A stretch of 64,000 bases of DNA from positions 104,937 through 168,936 of the forward strand of contig JBAOHC010000024.1 of NCBI GenBank assembly GCA_037046735.1. The letters are read 5' to 3'. A program made the translations under genes and the position numbers. Positions 1 to 8,900 of this stretch are shown one piece after another. The notes beneath the pieces were generated by a model. The model saw only the letters and a list, made by a program, of their open reading frames with translations, was not told where the DNA came from and did no database searches. The DNA is from JADKAV01 sp037046735. Its GTDB lineage: Bacteria; Actinomycetota; Actinomycetes; S36-B12; UBA10799. Each line of letters starts with the position of its first letter. Within the stretch, counting starts at the first letter, position 1.

Positions 1-495
1 GAGATCCCGGACGTCGCCATGACCGGGGTCAAGGTGGCCGGGCGGGCCGCGGGCATGCTCTCACTGCTGCCGTTCGCGGCCTACGGCACAGTTGTCAACG
101 GCGTACCGATGGCGGGCCTGCGCCTGATCAGCTTGACCGGCGTCGCTCCCGCGACGGCGGCGACGCTCAAGCCCGCTTTCGCACTGATCGCGTTCCCCGC
201 GGTCTGGTCCCTGCTGGGCTGGTGGGGATACCGCCGGGCCGGCGTGCTGGGCGCACTGGCGATGGCGTCGACCGGTCCGATGAGTCTCGGTGCCACCGTC
301 GCGGTCGCCGAGCAGGGGCAACTGATGTGGCGGCTCTCCCGGGCATACCGGCGGGCGAAGGGGCAACCACTGGAGCAACTCGTGGACAGCCAGCAGCGCC
401 TGCGGGAGTCGGTGGCTACGGCCCTGGGGGAGCCACTTGTGCAAGGAACTCCTCGATCGCCAATAGCGTCTGCTCTTGCTGCTGCTCGCGGCTGA
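1..495 (+). CDS. C-terminal part of a membrane protein, possibly a PlsC-type acyltransferase
   Basis: The frame is open from base 1, so the gene begins before the window and only about 164 C-terminal residues are seen. They hold two to three hydrophobic stretches (LSLLPFAAYGTVVNG, TLKPAFALIAFPAVWSLLGWW, VLGALAMASTGPMSLGA) followed by a charged helix rich in Arg and Gln. This tail resembles the C-terminal membrane region of large glycerolipid acyltransferases, but no catalytic motif lies in the window, so the function is a guess. The ORF overlaps the convergent hydrolase gene by 80 bp. Its last 25 residues look unlike a folded protein and may be read-through of a lost stop codon. Confidence 0.45.
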   Translation, partial: EIPDVAMTGVKVAGRAAGMLSLLPFAAYGTVVNGVPMAGLRLISLTGVAPATAATLKPAFALIAFPAVWSLLGWWGYRRAGVLGALAMASTGPMSLGATVAVAEQGQLMWRLSRAYRRAKGQPLEQLVDSQQRLRESVATALGEPLVQGTPRSPIASALAAARG

Positions 496-1294
496 TCGTC
501 GCCTCCCCGTCGCCCTGCTGCGGACCGTAGTCACCGAAGTAGGCGTGGATGCCGCCGTCAACGGCCACGAACTCGGTGTCCGGCGGCAGCGTCGTCCGGC
601 TGTCCGCAATGTCCTCTGGCGTGGCCAGGAGGTCATTGGTCGCCGAGATCGACAACACCGGCACTGACTGCCCGCTGATGTCCTCGATCGGGAAGGCCGC
701 CAGCAGGATCAGTCCGGCCGCACCCTCGGTCTGCCCTGAGGCGACAGCGCCACCCAACGAGTGTCCAGCGACAACCCATTCCTGCACACCCGGGACGGCC
801 TGGCGGGCCTGGCCGATGACGTCCGGCACACCGAAGGCGAGGCTCAGTGGCGGCTTGGCGATGTATACGGGATAGCCGGCCTCAGCCAGCGGGGCGAAGA
901 TGTTCTCGTAAGCCCGCGGGTCGACCAGTGCACCCGGGATGAAGGCGATGCCCACCGGTGCCTCCTGTGGTCCCATCCAGATACCCGAACCGCTCTGCTG
1001 AGTGGCAATGGCCGGCTGGGCGATCGCCGGGTAGGGCGCCAGCCACGTGCACAGCGCCGCCAGCCCCACCCCGGCCAACGCGGCGGCCCAGCGCCCCAGC
1101 ATCCGCCCCCGACCCGGCTGCGGCTTCGCGCCGCGCAGGCCCCAGGCGATCAGCACCGCGCCGAGGATGGCCGCCGCTGCCAGCAGCACCGGGTACGACC
1201 AGTGCCCGTGCAGCAGCGCACCCCCGGACTTGTTCAGGGCCCCGAGCACCGCCAGCAGCAGAGCTGCCCCGGGCAGCAGACGCGACCACGTCAC
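416..1294 (-). CDS. Membrane-anchored alpha/beta hydrolase
   Basis: A 292-residue protein. The N-terminus has three hydrophobic segments (about residues 5-90), so the enzyme is membrane-anchored with the hydrolase domain probably outside the cytoplasm. The domain carries the nucleophile elbow GHSLGG, and an Asp (SATNDLLATPED) and a His (VDGGIHAYFGDYG) sit where the rest of the catalytic triad is expected. It fits the Abhydrolase_5-type family; the substrate is unknown. The GTG start overlaps the stop of the PLDc_N gene by four bases (GTGA), so it is the third gene of a coupled operon read leftwards. The 3' end overlaps the opposing gene by 80 bp. Confidence 0.85.
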   Translation of the reverse strand: MTWSRLLPGAALLLAVLGALNKSGGALLHGHWSYPVLLAAAAILGAVLIAWGLRGAKPQPGRGRMLGRWAAALAGVGLAALCTWLAPYPAIAQPAIATQQSGSGIWMGPQEAPVGIAFIPGALVDPRAYENIFAPLAEAGYPVYIAKPPLSLAFGVPDVIGQARQAVPGVQEWVVAGHSLGGAVASGQTEGAAGLILLAAFPIEDISGQSVPVLSISATNDLLATPEDIADSRTTLPPDTEFVAVDGGIHAYFGDYGPQQGDGEATISREQQQEQTLLAIEEFLAQVAPPGP

Positions 1295-1509
1295 TTACGG
1301 TGTGTCCACAGGTATGCCACGGGACCGACGGGCTGTACGAACAGGGCCACCGCCCACAGCGCCTTGCGACCGTGGATGTCCGCTGTCGGCCGGCGGATCA
1401 GATCCACGAGGGCGGTTGCAGTCAGCGAGACCTCGATGCTGGCCAACGTCAGAACCGCTGTCTTCTGGGCGTTCGACATCTCCGCCCACGATTTCCTGGC
1501 CACGGTCAC
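1291..1509 (-). CDS. PLDc_N domain small membrane protein
   Basis: A 72-residue protein with two transmembrane helices. The ending RKALWAVALFVQPVGPVAYL matches the PLDc_N family (phospholipase D nuclease N-terminal-like), common as free-standing small membrane proteins in actinobacteria, whose role is not established. It sits between the basic protein and the hydrolase and overlaps both by four bases (GTGA at each end). Translational coupling of all three genes is therefore likely. Start is GTG. Confidence 0.8.
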   Translation of the reverse strand: MTVARKSWAEMSNAQKTAVLTLASIEVSLTATALVDLIRRPTADIHGRKALWAVALFVQPVGPVAYLWTHRK

Positions 1510-2009
1510 CCCTTCGCGTCGCGCTTGGCCTGCCGACGGGCACCTTGGGAACTGGTGTCCGCCCGGCGCTTCTTGGTGCGGGTGTCTGTCCGCGGCGCCT
1601 TGCCGTGCCAGGGCACACCACCGGCTGGACCGTCGTAGCCCGGATTCGGCTTCTGACCGGACTTGGCCGCACGGGCCGCCGCCAATCGCTCTTGCTTGAG
1701 GTCGTCGGCCGCCTGCCGGGCCAGCACGGCGAGCCGCTCGCTCACCCGTGCCAACGCATCCTCAAAGACCTCGGCCTTGTCCCGCGCACGCTGGTTCCTT
1801 CCGTACGCCTTGCCTCGTCCTCCAGTGCCCTTGACCTTCTTCGCGCCGCCGCGCCGGTAGAGGCCCGAGTACTTGTTCCGCGCCTTGCGGATGCGTCGAT
1901 GCAGGTCGGACACCGCGTCCTCATCAAGCTCAGCCAACGCATCGGGGAAGGTCTCCAGGATGGTCATGCGCTCCTCGTCCGTGAGGACCGCCAGCTGCGA
2001 CTTCTGCAT
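1506..2009 (-). CDS. Basic hypothetical protein
   Basis: I do not recognise a named family. The 167-residue protein has an acidic N-terminal third (residues 1-45) and a strongly basic remainder with many Lys and Arg, including a KVKGTGGRGKAYGR stretch and a C-terminal tail rich in Lys, Arg and Gln. Such a layout suits nucleic-acid or ribosome binding, which is inference only. I place the start at the ATG at 2009 rather than the TTG at 2012 because AAGGAG lies six to seven bases upstream. It is the first gene of the leftward operon and is divergent from the phosphate permease gene. Confidence 0.65.
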   Translation of the reverse strand: MQKSQLAVLTDEERMTILETFPDALAELDEDAVSDLHRRIRKARNKYSGLYRRGGAKKVKGTGGRGKAYGRNQRARDKAEVFEDALARVSERLAVLARQAADDLKQERLAAARAAKSGQKPNPGYDGPAGGVPWHGKAPRTDTRTKKRRADTSSQGARRQAKRDAKG

Positions 2010-2135
2010 CAACTTCTCCTTGACTAAGGGGGTTGCCTTCAGGCTAGCCCCGCGTCAAATATGTTGCTGTGCGGCGGCTGGAGAGCTCTGCGGTGACGAG
2101 CAGACGCCCGATAAACGACACGCTCGGGACTTATA

Positions 2136-2153
2136 CATGAACAAGCGGTGAAC
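2136..2153 (-). promoter_or_regulatory. PHO box (PhoP-type direct repeat) upstream of pit
   Basis: On the minus strand the sequence reads GTTCACCGCTTGTTCATG: two 7-mers (GTTCACC, GTTCATG) whose starts are exactly 11 bp apart. Direct GTTCACC units at 11-bp spacing are the known PhoP binding pattern of Streptomyces and relatives. The site lies 82 bp before the phosphate permease start. No phoP gene is in the window, so regulation by it is inference. Confidence 0.6.
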
Positions 2154-2234
2154 AAGTCCCCTCCAGTTTACCTTTCCTTGACCTGAGGTTGACCATAAAG
2201 ATGGCAACCATTTTGTGTGGAGGGACAACAAGGC

Positions 2235-3419
2235 GTGGACTGGACTCTGATTACGATCATTCTGCTGGTAGGGGCAGCATTGATCTTCGACTTCACCAAC
2301 GGATTCCACGATGCGGCCAACTCTGTTGGCACCGTCGTGGCGACCCGCGCTCTACCAGCCAAGTGGGCCCCGGCCTTCTCGGCCTTCTTCAATTTCCTGG
2401 CGCTTTTCGTCGTTGGCACCGCCGTGGCCAGCACCGTTGGGAAGACAGTAAAACCGGAGTTCGCGAGCGTGGCGGTGATCTTTGCGGCCTTGTTTGCCGC
2501 AATCGCCTGGAACTACATCACGTGGTTCATCGGAATGCCCTCATCCTCCAGCCACGCCATCATCGGCGGCCTGGTCGGCGCGGGCCTTGCCGCAGGTGGC
2601 CTCGGGGCGATCTCGTGGGGCAGTGTGCAGAAGGCGGCCATCGGCATCATCGCCAGCCCCCTGGTGGCGTTCACGATCGCCTTCGTCTTGATGTACATCA
2701 TCTTCGTGATCCAGAAGATCTTCAAAATGCACGATGACCACGTCGCCTTCAAGGGCGTTCAGTTGGTGTCTGCAGCGGCGCTGTCCTTCGGACATGGCGC
2801 CAACGACGCGCAGAAGACGATGGGTGTCATCGGCGCCCTGCTGCTCGGCGCCGGCTACATCCAGATGGGTGCCGACGGCAAGACCATGGCGCTGCCGCTG
2901 TGGGTCGAGCTCGCCGCGTACTCCGCGATCGCGCTCGGCACCTTGTGGGGTGGCTGGAAGATCATCGAGACGATGGGGCTTCGCATCACCACCCTGCACG
3001 CCAACTCCGGCGCAGCCGCCAACATCGGCGCCTCGACGGCCATCTTCGGCGCCACTGCCATGGGTGCCCCGATCTCCACCACGCAAGCCGCGGCCTCCTC
3101 GGTCGTCGGTGGCGGTGTGGCCTCGGGCAAGGGTGCGAACTGGAAGGTCGTCGGAGAGATGGTGCTGGCCTGGGTCGCCACCATCCCCTTCGCCGCGGCC
3201 ATCTCGTTCGGGATGTATTGGCTGACGCAGCTCCCCTTGGTCCTGGCTTGGATCCTGGTCGGTGGCGTCACCGGAGCATTCACCGTCTGGGTGGTCTGGG
3301 CGATGCGCAACACCGTCCACGCAGAGGACATCATCGCTGAGATTCCCACGGAGGAGGAGCTCGCCGAGTTCGACGAGGACCCGACACCGCACCTCAAGGG
3401 CACTCCGCCGGTGCACTAA
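2235..3419 (+). CDS. pit: Low-affinity inorganic phosphate permease, PiT family
   Basis: Imports phosphate, probably as a metal-phosphate complex, across the membrane driven by protons or sodium. The protein has the PiT family duplicated signatures: FDFTNGFHDAANSVGT near the N-terminus and LSFGHGANDAQKTMGVI in the second half. It has about ten hydrophobic segments and a short acidic C-terminal tail. I choose the GTG at 2235 (394 residues) over the GTG at 2217 because GGAGGG lies ten bases upstream of it, inside the longer reading. A PHO-box-like repeat lies upstream, consistent with control by phosphate supply. A strong hairpin terminator follows. No phoU-like gene is adjacent. Confidence 0.95.
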   Translation: MDWTLITIILLVGAALIFDFTNGFHDAANSVGTVVATRALPAKWAPAFSAFFNFLALFVVGTAVASTVGKTVKPEFASVAVIFAALFAAIAWNYITWFIGMPSSSSHAIIGGLVGAGLAAGGLGAISWGSVQKAAIGIIASPLVAFTIAFVLMYIIFVIQKIFKMHDDHVAFKGVQLVSAAALSFGHGANDAQKTMGVIGALLLGAGYIQMGADGKTMALPLWVELAAYSAIALGTLWGGWKIIETMGLRITTLHANSGAAANIGASTAIFGATAMGAPISTTQAAASSVVGGGVASGKGANWKVVGEMVLAWVATIPFAAAISFGMYWLTQLPLVLAWILVGGVTGAFTVWVVWAMRNTVHAEDIIAEIPTEEELAEFDEDPTPHLKGTPPVH

Positions 3420-3431
3420 CCGCAGCACGTG

Positions 3432-3477
3432 CGAAAGCGGCACCTGTCTCCCGTTCGGGCGACGGGTGCCGCTTTCG
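3432..3477 (+). terminator. Rho-independent-type terminator after pit
   Basis: A 13-bp perfect stem (CGAAAGCGGCACC pairing with GGTGCCGCTTTCG), a loop of about 20 bases that can itself pair (CTGTC with GACGG), then TTT. It starts 12 bases after the permease stop codon. Confidence 0.85.
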
Positions 3478-3493
3478 TTTGGGGTCTCTCGCC

Positions 3494-3538
3494 GAGTGCG
3501 ACGTTGTTGATGCCGAACCCGACAACAACCCCGCACTC
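3494..3538. repeat. Intergenic palindrome, family F copy 1
   Basis: GAGTGC and TTGTTG on the left pair with CAACAA and GCACTC on the right, giving a two-part stem. The left half (CGCCGAGTGCGACGTTGTTG) closely resembles a stretch at 20723-20742 in another intergenic region. It lies in the 527-bp gap between the phosphate permease and SulP genes, which contains no convincing gene. The remainder of the gap, 3539-3737, shows nothing I can identify. Confidence 0.45.
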
Positions 3539-3737
3539 GACGAGGACCAGGGCAAACAACATGGCCCTCCGCCGGCCGGGACTGGGCAGAACAGAGCCTT
3601 GGTTACATTCCAGAGCCTGCGACCGGTGTGCCGGGGCTCTCAAACGCGCCAAGTGCTCCGATCCATGACCCCCGCCCGTTGTCATCCGGCACGAGCGCTG
3701 AACGAACCGCGCAGCTTCTCGCCAACAGACCCGTCGA

Positions 3738-3874
3738 CCACATGTGGTTGGCGTCCCACCAAGATCAACCAGATGTGGAGAGACACGCCGCATTCTCTGT
3801 CCGAATTGTCCTGTCCACGGCGTGTCACTGGTTGGAGACGATCTTGTGCAATGGTTTCCCAACCAGATGTGGAG
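3738..3874 (+). repeat. Dispersed palindromic element, family A copy 1
   Basis: Arm 1 (CCACATGTGGTTG, 3738-3750) is inverted at 3766-3778 (CAACCAGATGTGG). A shorter forward arm (CACTGGTTGG) near 3826-3835 and a final inverted arm (CCCAACCAGATGTGG, 3859-3873) complete the element. The arm order forward-inverted-forward-inverted, the internal ACCAAGATCAACC and the overall length of about 137 bp match the copy at 12828. The middle instead carries its own inverted pair, GACACGCCG and CGGCGTGTC, so this copy lacks the GCCACGCGGTGCAA core of copies 2-4. Confidence 0.8.
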
Positions 3875-3946
3875 ACGACACCCGGGTAGACCCATACCCG
3901 AGGCACCCTGCAACCGGCGAACTCCCCCGGTCGACTGCGACGCAGC

Positions 3947-5755
3947 TTAGTGCTGCCACCACTTCCGCGGACGCAGGTCCGGATCCGTATAGCCTGCGGG
4001 ATCCTCACCGTCGTCGTCGGCTGCGATTCGATCGTCGTCGCCGTTCTCTTCCTCATCGACCTGGGCATGGGACTTGCCCTCGATGCCGAACTCCTTACGC
4101 GCCGCCCGCGACCCAGCGGAGATGCTGTGCCACATCCGGCCCTCACCCAGTTGATCGAGGAAGCCTGACCGCTTGAGCACCTGCCGAGCCTGGTAGAACA
4201 CCCGCACCAGATACAAGGCCACACCCTGCTGCTCGAGACGGGTCAGGATCAGCTCCAGCGCATCAACGCTGGTGGTATCGAGCTGACTAGTGGCTTCCAT
4301 ATCGAGCAGGACAGCGCTCAGGTCTGGGGTGGCGGCCGCCTCGGCCAGCACACCGTCGGCGATCTGCGTGGCATTGGCCCAGAACAGCGGTGCATCCAGG
4401 CGGATCACCAGCAGTCCGTCGTACGTCTTGCGCTCGGGGTGGCCGCGGATGCTGCCCCAGGCCGCCTTCTCGTCGGGCACCTTGCCCATGATCTCCATGT
4501 CGATGCGGCTTGACCGGTAGACCAGGCCGAGCACCGCGAGGCCGACGGCCGCCAGCAGGCCGTACAGGGGGCCGAACATGAGCACGCCGACCAAAGCTGC
4601 CAGCGACGACGTGAAGTCGTTGCGGCGCACCAGCCGGTAGTGCTTGAGCGCCGAGACGTCCATCAGCCCCCAGACGGCCTGGATGACGATCGCGGACAGC
4701 ACGGCCCTCGGCAACGGCGAGAGGGCACCAGCAAGAGCGATCAGGGCCAGGATGACGATGGCTGCCGCGGCGAGTCCGGTGACCTGCGTCTTGGAGCCGG
4801 CGCGCTCGGCTGCGGCCGTCTTGGACAGCGAACCGGCCACCCCCATCCCGCCGAAGATGCCCGAGCCCATGTTGGCGGCGCCGGTGGCGATGAGTTCCTG
4901 ATCGGTGTCGACGGTGTAACCGCCGCGCGCGGCGAGCAACCGGGCGGCCGAGACCCCTTCTGCCAGGCCGACCATGGCCAGCGCGAGTCCTCCGGTAATG
5001 ATCCCCGCCATGTCCCCGACGCCCACCCCGGGCAGCCCGATGGCGGGTAGCCCCGTGGGCACTGTCCCCACGGTCACGACACCCTTACCAGCCAGGTCAA
5101 AGGCACTCGAGGCCAAGATCGCGACGATCAGGACCAGCAGTCCCCACGGAATTCGGGGGGCGAACCGCGCGCCGAGGAACAGGATCGTCAACGCCGCAAT
5201 GCCGATCACCGCGGTCAGCGGTTTGATGTCGTCGACCTGGGTAAGGATCTGCCACACGCGGGTGAAGACGTCACCAGAGACGGGTGGCATGCCCAGCAGG
5301 CTGGGGATCTCGCCCAGAATGATCAGCAGCACCAGGCCGAAGACGAAGCCCGTCACGATCGGTCGCGACATGAACTCCGCCGCCCAGCCCAGTTTGAACA
5401 GGCCGCCGATGATCAGCACCAGTCCGGCAGACAGCGCCAGCGCGGAGGTGAAGGCGACGGCCTTTGCCGGATCGCCCTTGGCCAGATCGGCGATCAGCGA
5501 CCCGGACAGTACCGAGACCGTAGAGACCGGCCCCACAACCAACCGCGGCGAGGATCCGAAGATCGCGTAGCCAAGCAGGGCCAGCGGGATGGAGTACAGG
5601 CCGACGAGCACCGGGACCCCGGCGATGCCCGCGTAACCGAGTGCCTGCGGCATGGCCAGGGCAGCCACCACCACACCGGCGAGGATGTCGGCCCCAAGGT
5701 AGCGCAGCGGATATGTCCTGATCCACGACACGATCGGCACCCGCACAAACGCCAA
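3947..5755 (-). CDS. SulP family anion transporter with STAS domain
   Basis: A 602-residue inner-membrane transporter of the SulP/SLC26 family, which moves sulfate, bicarbonate or other anions. The N-terminal two thirds are hydrophobic with the family opening PLRYLGADILAGVVVAALAM and FGSSPRLVVGPVST. Residues from about 440 to 560 form a cytoplasmic STAS domain (LLDMEATSQLDTTSVDAL). The C-terminus is an acidic tail. The start is uncertain: TTG at 5755 directly follows an in-frame stop, and GTG codons at 5746 and 5740 are alternatives. The substrate cannot be told from sequence; a beta-carbonic anhydrase gene lies 11 kb away, not adjacent. Confidence 0.92.
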   Translation of the reverse strand: MAFVRVPIVSWIRTYPLRYLGADILAGVVVAALAMPQALGYAGIAGVPVLVGLYSIPLALLGYAIFGSSPRLVVGPVSTVSVLSGSLIADLAKGDPAKAVAFTSALALSAGLVLIIGGLFKLGWAAEFMSRPIVTGFVFGLVLLIILGEIPSLLGMPPVSGDVFTRVWQILTQVDDIKPLTAVIGIAALTILFLGARFAPRIPWGLLVLIVAILASSAFDLAGKGVVTVGTVPTGLPAIGLPGVGVGDMAGIITGGLALAMVGLAEGVSAARLLAARGGYTVDTDQELIATGAANMGSGIFGGMGVAGSLSKTAAAERAGSKTQVTGLAAAAIVILALIALAGALSPLPRAVLSAIVIQAVWGLMDVSALKHYRLVRRNDFTSSLAALVGVLMFGPLYGLLAAVGLAVLGLVYRSSRIDMEIMGKVPDEKAAWGSIRGHPERKTYDGLLVIRLDAPLFWANATQIADGVLAEAAATPDLSAVLLDMEATSQLDTTSVDALELILTRLEQQGVALYLVRVFYQARQVLKRSGFLDQLGEGRMWHSISAGSRAARKEFGIEGKSHAQVDEEENGDDDRIAADDDGEDPAGYTDPDLRPRKWWQH

Positions 5756-5926
5756 TCATGCTGCATTCATCCCCGGTTTACCCGCCGGTCATGAGGATTG
5801 GCGCGTTTCGGGTAGGTATGGGCGAATGATCCCTGGGTAGTCGCCCGCGACATAGTTCTGCTTCCACCTATGCGCGCCCCGTAGATTCATTGTGTTCTAT
5901 TCGCTCTGAATTGGGGATGGCTGGAC

Positions 5927-8900
5927 ATGCGCTGGCTCACATCATTGGTCACCGGGGCACTTCTCGTGGCTGGCCTGGGGGCCACTGGCACGGCACCCGC
6001 CGAGGCGGCCTCTTCGATAACGTTGGACAAACAGGCGCCAGCCAGCGTTCTGCTGGGGGATCCGATTCCCTACAAGCTCGTCGCGTCCAACCCGGCTGGC
6101 AACGATCCCCTGTACAACGTCAGCTTCTCTGACGTCCTGCCCGCAGGTTTCGAGTATGTTCCCAACTCAACGACGCCGGCCATGGCCGGCAACCCCCAGA
6201 TCGACAAGACCACCGGCACCTTGGTCTGGAGCAACGTCACCGACCTGCAACCCGCCTCTACCTTCACGCTCGCGTTCCAAGCACGCCCCAAACCGTTGTC
6301 CACCATCCTTGACCCCGAGGACACGAACACCGCCTGGGTGGCCGGGCAGCAGGACGAGCGTAAGATCCCCAAGTTCACCCCGAACGGCGTGCCGATCCCA
6401 GCCACCGGGCTGACGTCCGATGATGATGCCACCACCACCAAGCGCGACCCCTTCGTCATCGAGAAGGAGGACGACAACAGCCCCGAGGGCGAGCTGCTGC
6501 GCGGCGTGCACAAGAACCGCACGGTGTACAAACTGACGATCCGCAACAACAAGGTCTTGCAGACCCGCGACATCAGCGTTGTGGACTACATCCCGGCCGG
6601 CATGGAATTCCTCGGCTGCGGGACGCTGGACAACTCCCGGCCCGGCTACGTCGAGTACACCGACGCACCACGTCTAGGAGTGCCAGCGATCGGCCCATCC
6701 AACTGTGACCTCCCATCAACGGTGGAAACGGTCGAAGATCCCCCCGGTTACCCCGCCGGGGTCTACACGAAGGTCACCTGGAACTCGGTGCCGGATCTTG
6801 ACCCTGATCAGGATTACGTCATCAGGTACGTCGCCGGGATCCCGATGTCGCCGAACACGATGACCTGGGATGGCCCGGGCGAGCCCTCCCCCGACAGCCT
6901 GCAGCAGGGCTCCAACCTCGACAACAACAACGGCGTGCCGACCACCCGGGAAGGCGCTACCGAGCAGTCGCTGGTCAACTTCGTGGAAGCGACCGGGTCC
7001 TTCACCGAGGGTACTGACCCGCCGCGGGACGTGACCCGCACGGTCACCAGCAAACACAGCGTGACCATCGAGGACCTGCGCATGCGCAAGACCGCTGACA
7101 CGAGCACTTTTGAACCCGGCGGGATCGTGAACTTCACGTTCCAAGTGGAGACCAGTGAGTACGTTTCAGCCTCCAATGTCGTGATCACAGACACGCTGCC
7201 CGACGGCTTCTGCCCGCTCGATCAGACGCGGAACTTCTGGCCAGCGGCCCCGGGCAATGCATGTGCCCCGAGCGCGGGCCCGAGCACGCCCTACGCGGGC
7301 ACGGCCGGCTGGACGGGTGGCGACTACACCATCCCGTTCGACGCGGTGACTGTTCCCAACATCCTTTCCGGCACCAACCAGACCACCGTCACCTTCCCGG
7401 CGCGGATGCTCCCGCAGTATCGAGCCAGCGGCCTGCCGACCCTGGCCGGCGACGCGTTCCGCAACACGGCGAACCTGGTCGGCACGACGACGTCCATCCC
7501 GCAGGTTGCACCCACCGAGCAGGGCAGCGTGACGGACGTGACCGACGACTCCGATGAGCGGCTTGCCACAGTGCTGCCCACCATCACCAAGCAGATGAAG
7601 CCACGGCCAGCCAACCCGGCAGTTCAAGGAATGGACTGCGCGCCCGGAGTCGGCGATCCGTACGCAGACTCAGCCATCTTCACTGACTCGCAGGCCAGCT
7701 TCCGCAACGGCGACCTGCTCTGCTTCCGGCTGCGGGTGGATTTCAAGGACATCTCCACGGGCAGCGTCCTAGTGACCGACTTTCTGCCCCCCGAGACCGC
7801 CTACATTCCCGGTTCGGCCGTCGTGACGCCTGGCTCCACAACGAGTGCGCTGCTGGATGAGGAGCCGCTCAAGTGGCAGCTCGGGACAGAGGTCACCAGC
7901 ATCAATATGCCCACTAAGACCATCTTTGTCGTGGCACCTGGGGCCTTCTTCGAGGTGCGGTTCGCCGCCCGGGTGCTCCGTCCGGCCACGACGCAGGCTC
8001 CAGATCTGACCGGCAACCTGATGAAGATGCGGACTGTCAACACAGCCGGCCAGGCGCAGTCCTACCGCACCCAGCAGGACTTCACCCTGCTACCGCCGCC
8101 CAACCTGAGCATTGCGAAGGGGGTCCGCCAGACGACCGCCCCGGCCGCCGGGCCGCTGAACCCGCCGCAGGACGGCCGGATCGTGCAACAGGGCTCGGTC
8201 GCGACGTTCCAGATCGACGTGAAGAACACCGAGCGCCCCGACACTCCTCCCGCGAACTACTCGGCGCGCGGCATCGAGGTGTGGGATGTCCTGCCCGACG
8301 GCATCGGGTGCGCGGCGATCGGCAACTACCAATACATCAGCACCAGCGGAGGTGCACCGCAGGCTCTGGCCTCCTATGTGGTCTGCCAGGATCCGCCGGT
8401 GAACGGCCAGAACACGAAGAGCTACATAAAGTGGACCCTGCCTAACCCGGACCTGACCAACCTCTTCTCGGTGGATCCTGACAAGACCCTGTCCCTGCTG
8501 TACGACATGACCATTCCAAACCCGGTGAGTGTGAGCACCACGTTCACCAATACCGCCCACGTCCGCAGTTTCACCGCGTTCACCGACGAGACTGGGCAGA
8601 CGGCCAGCTACTTCCCGGACAAGAACATCGATGTCGCCATCCCCACAGAGGACTACAACGCACCGGAGATGAAAGACCCGTCGAACGTCAAGACGGCTGA
8701 CGCGACTGTGTCCAAGACCGGTTCGACGCAGATCGACGATGCCGACAACAACAACAACAAAGCCAGCCAAGCCACCATTGGCGAAGAGATCTACTACCGG
8801 TATTCGGTGACGGTCCCCGCCAAGAGCACCGAGTACAACGGTGTGCTCACTGACTCGCTGCCCACCGGGATCGAGTTGGTGTCGGTGACGAACTGGGGAC

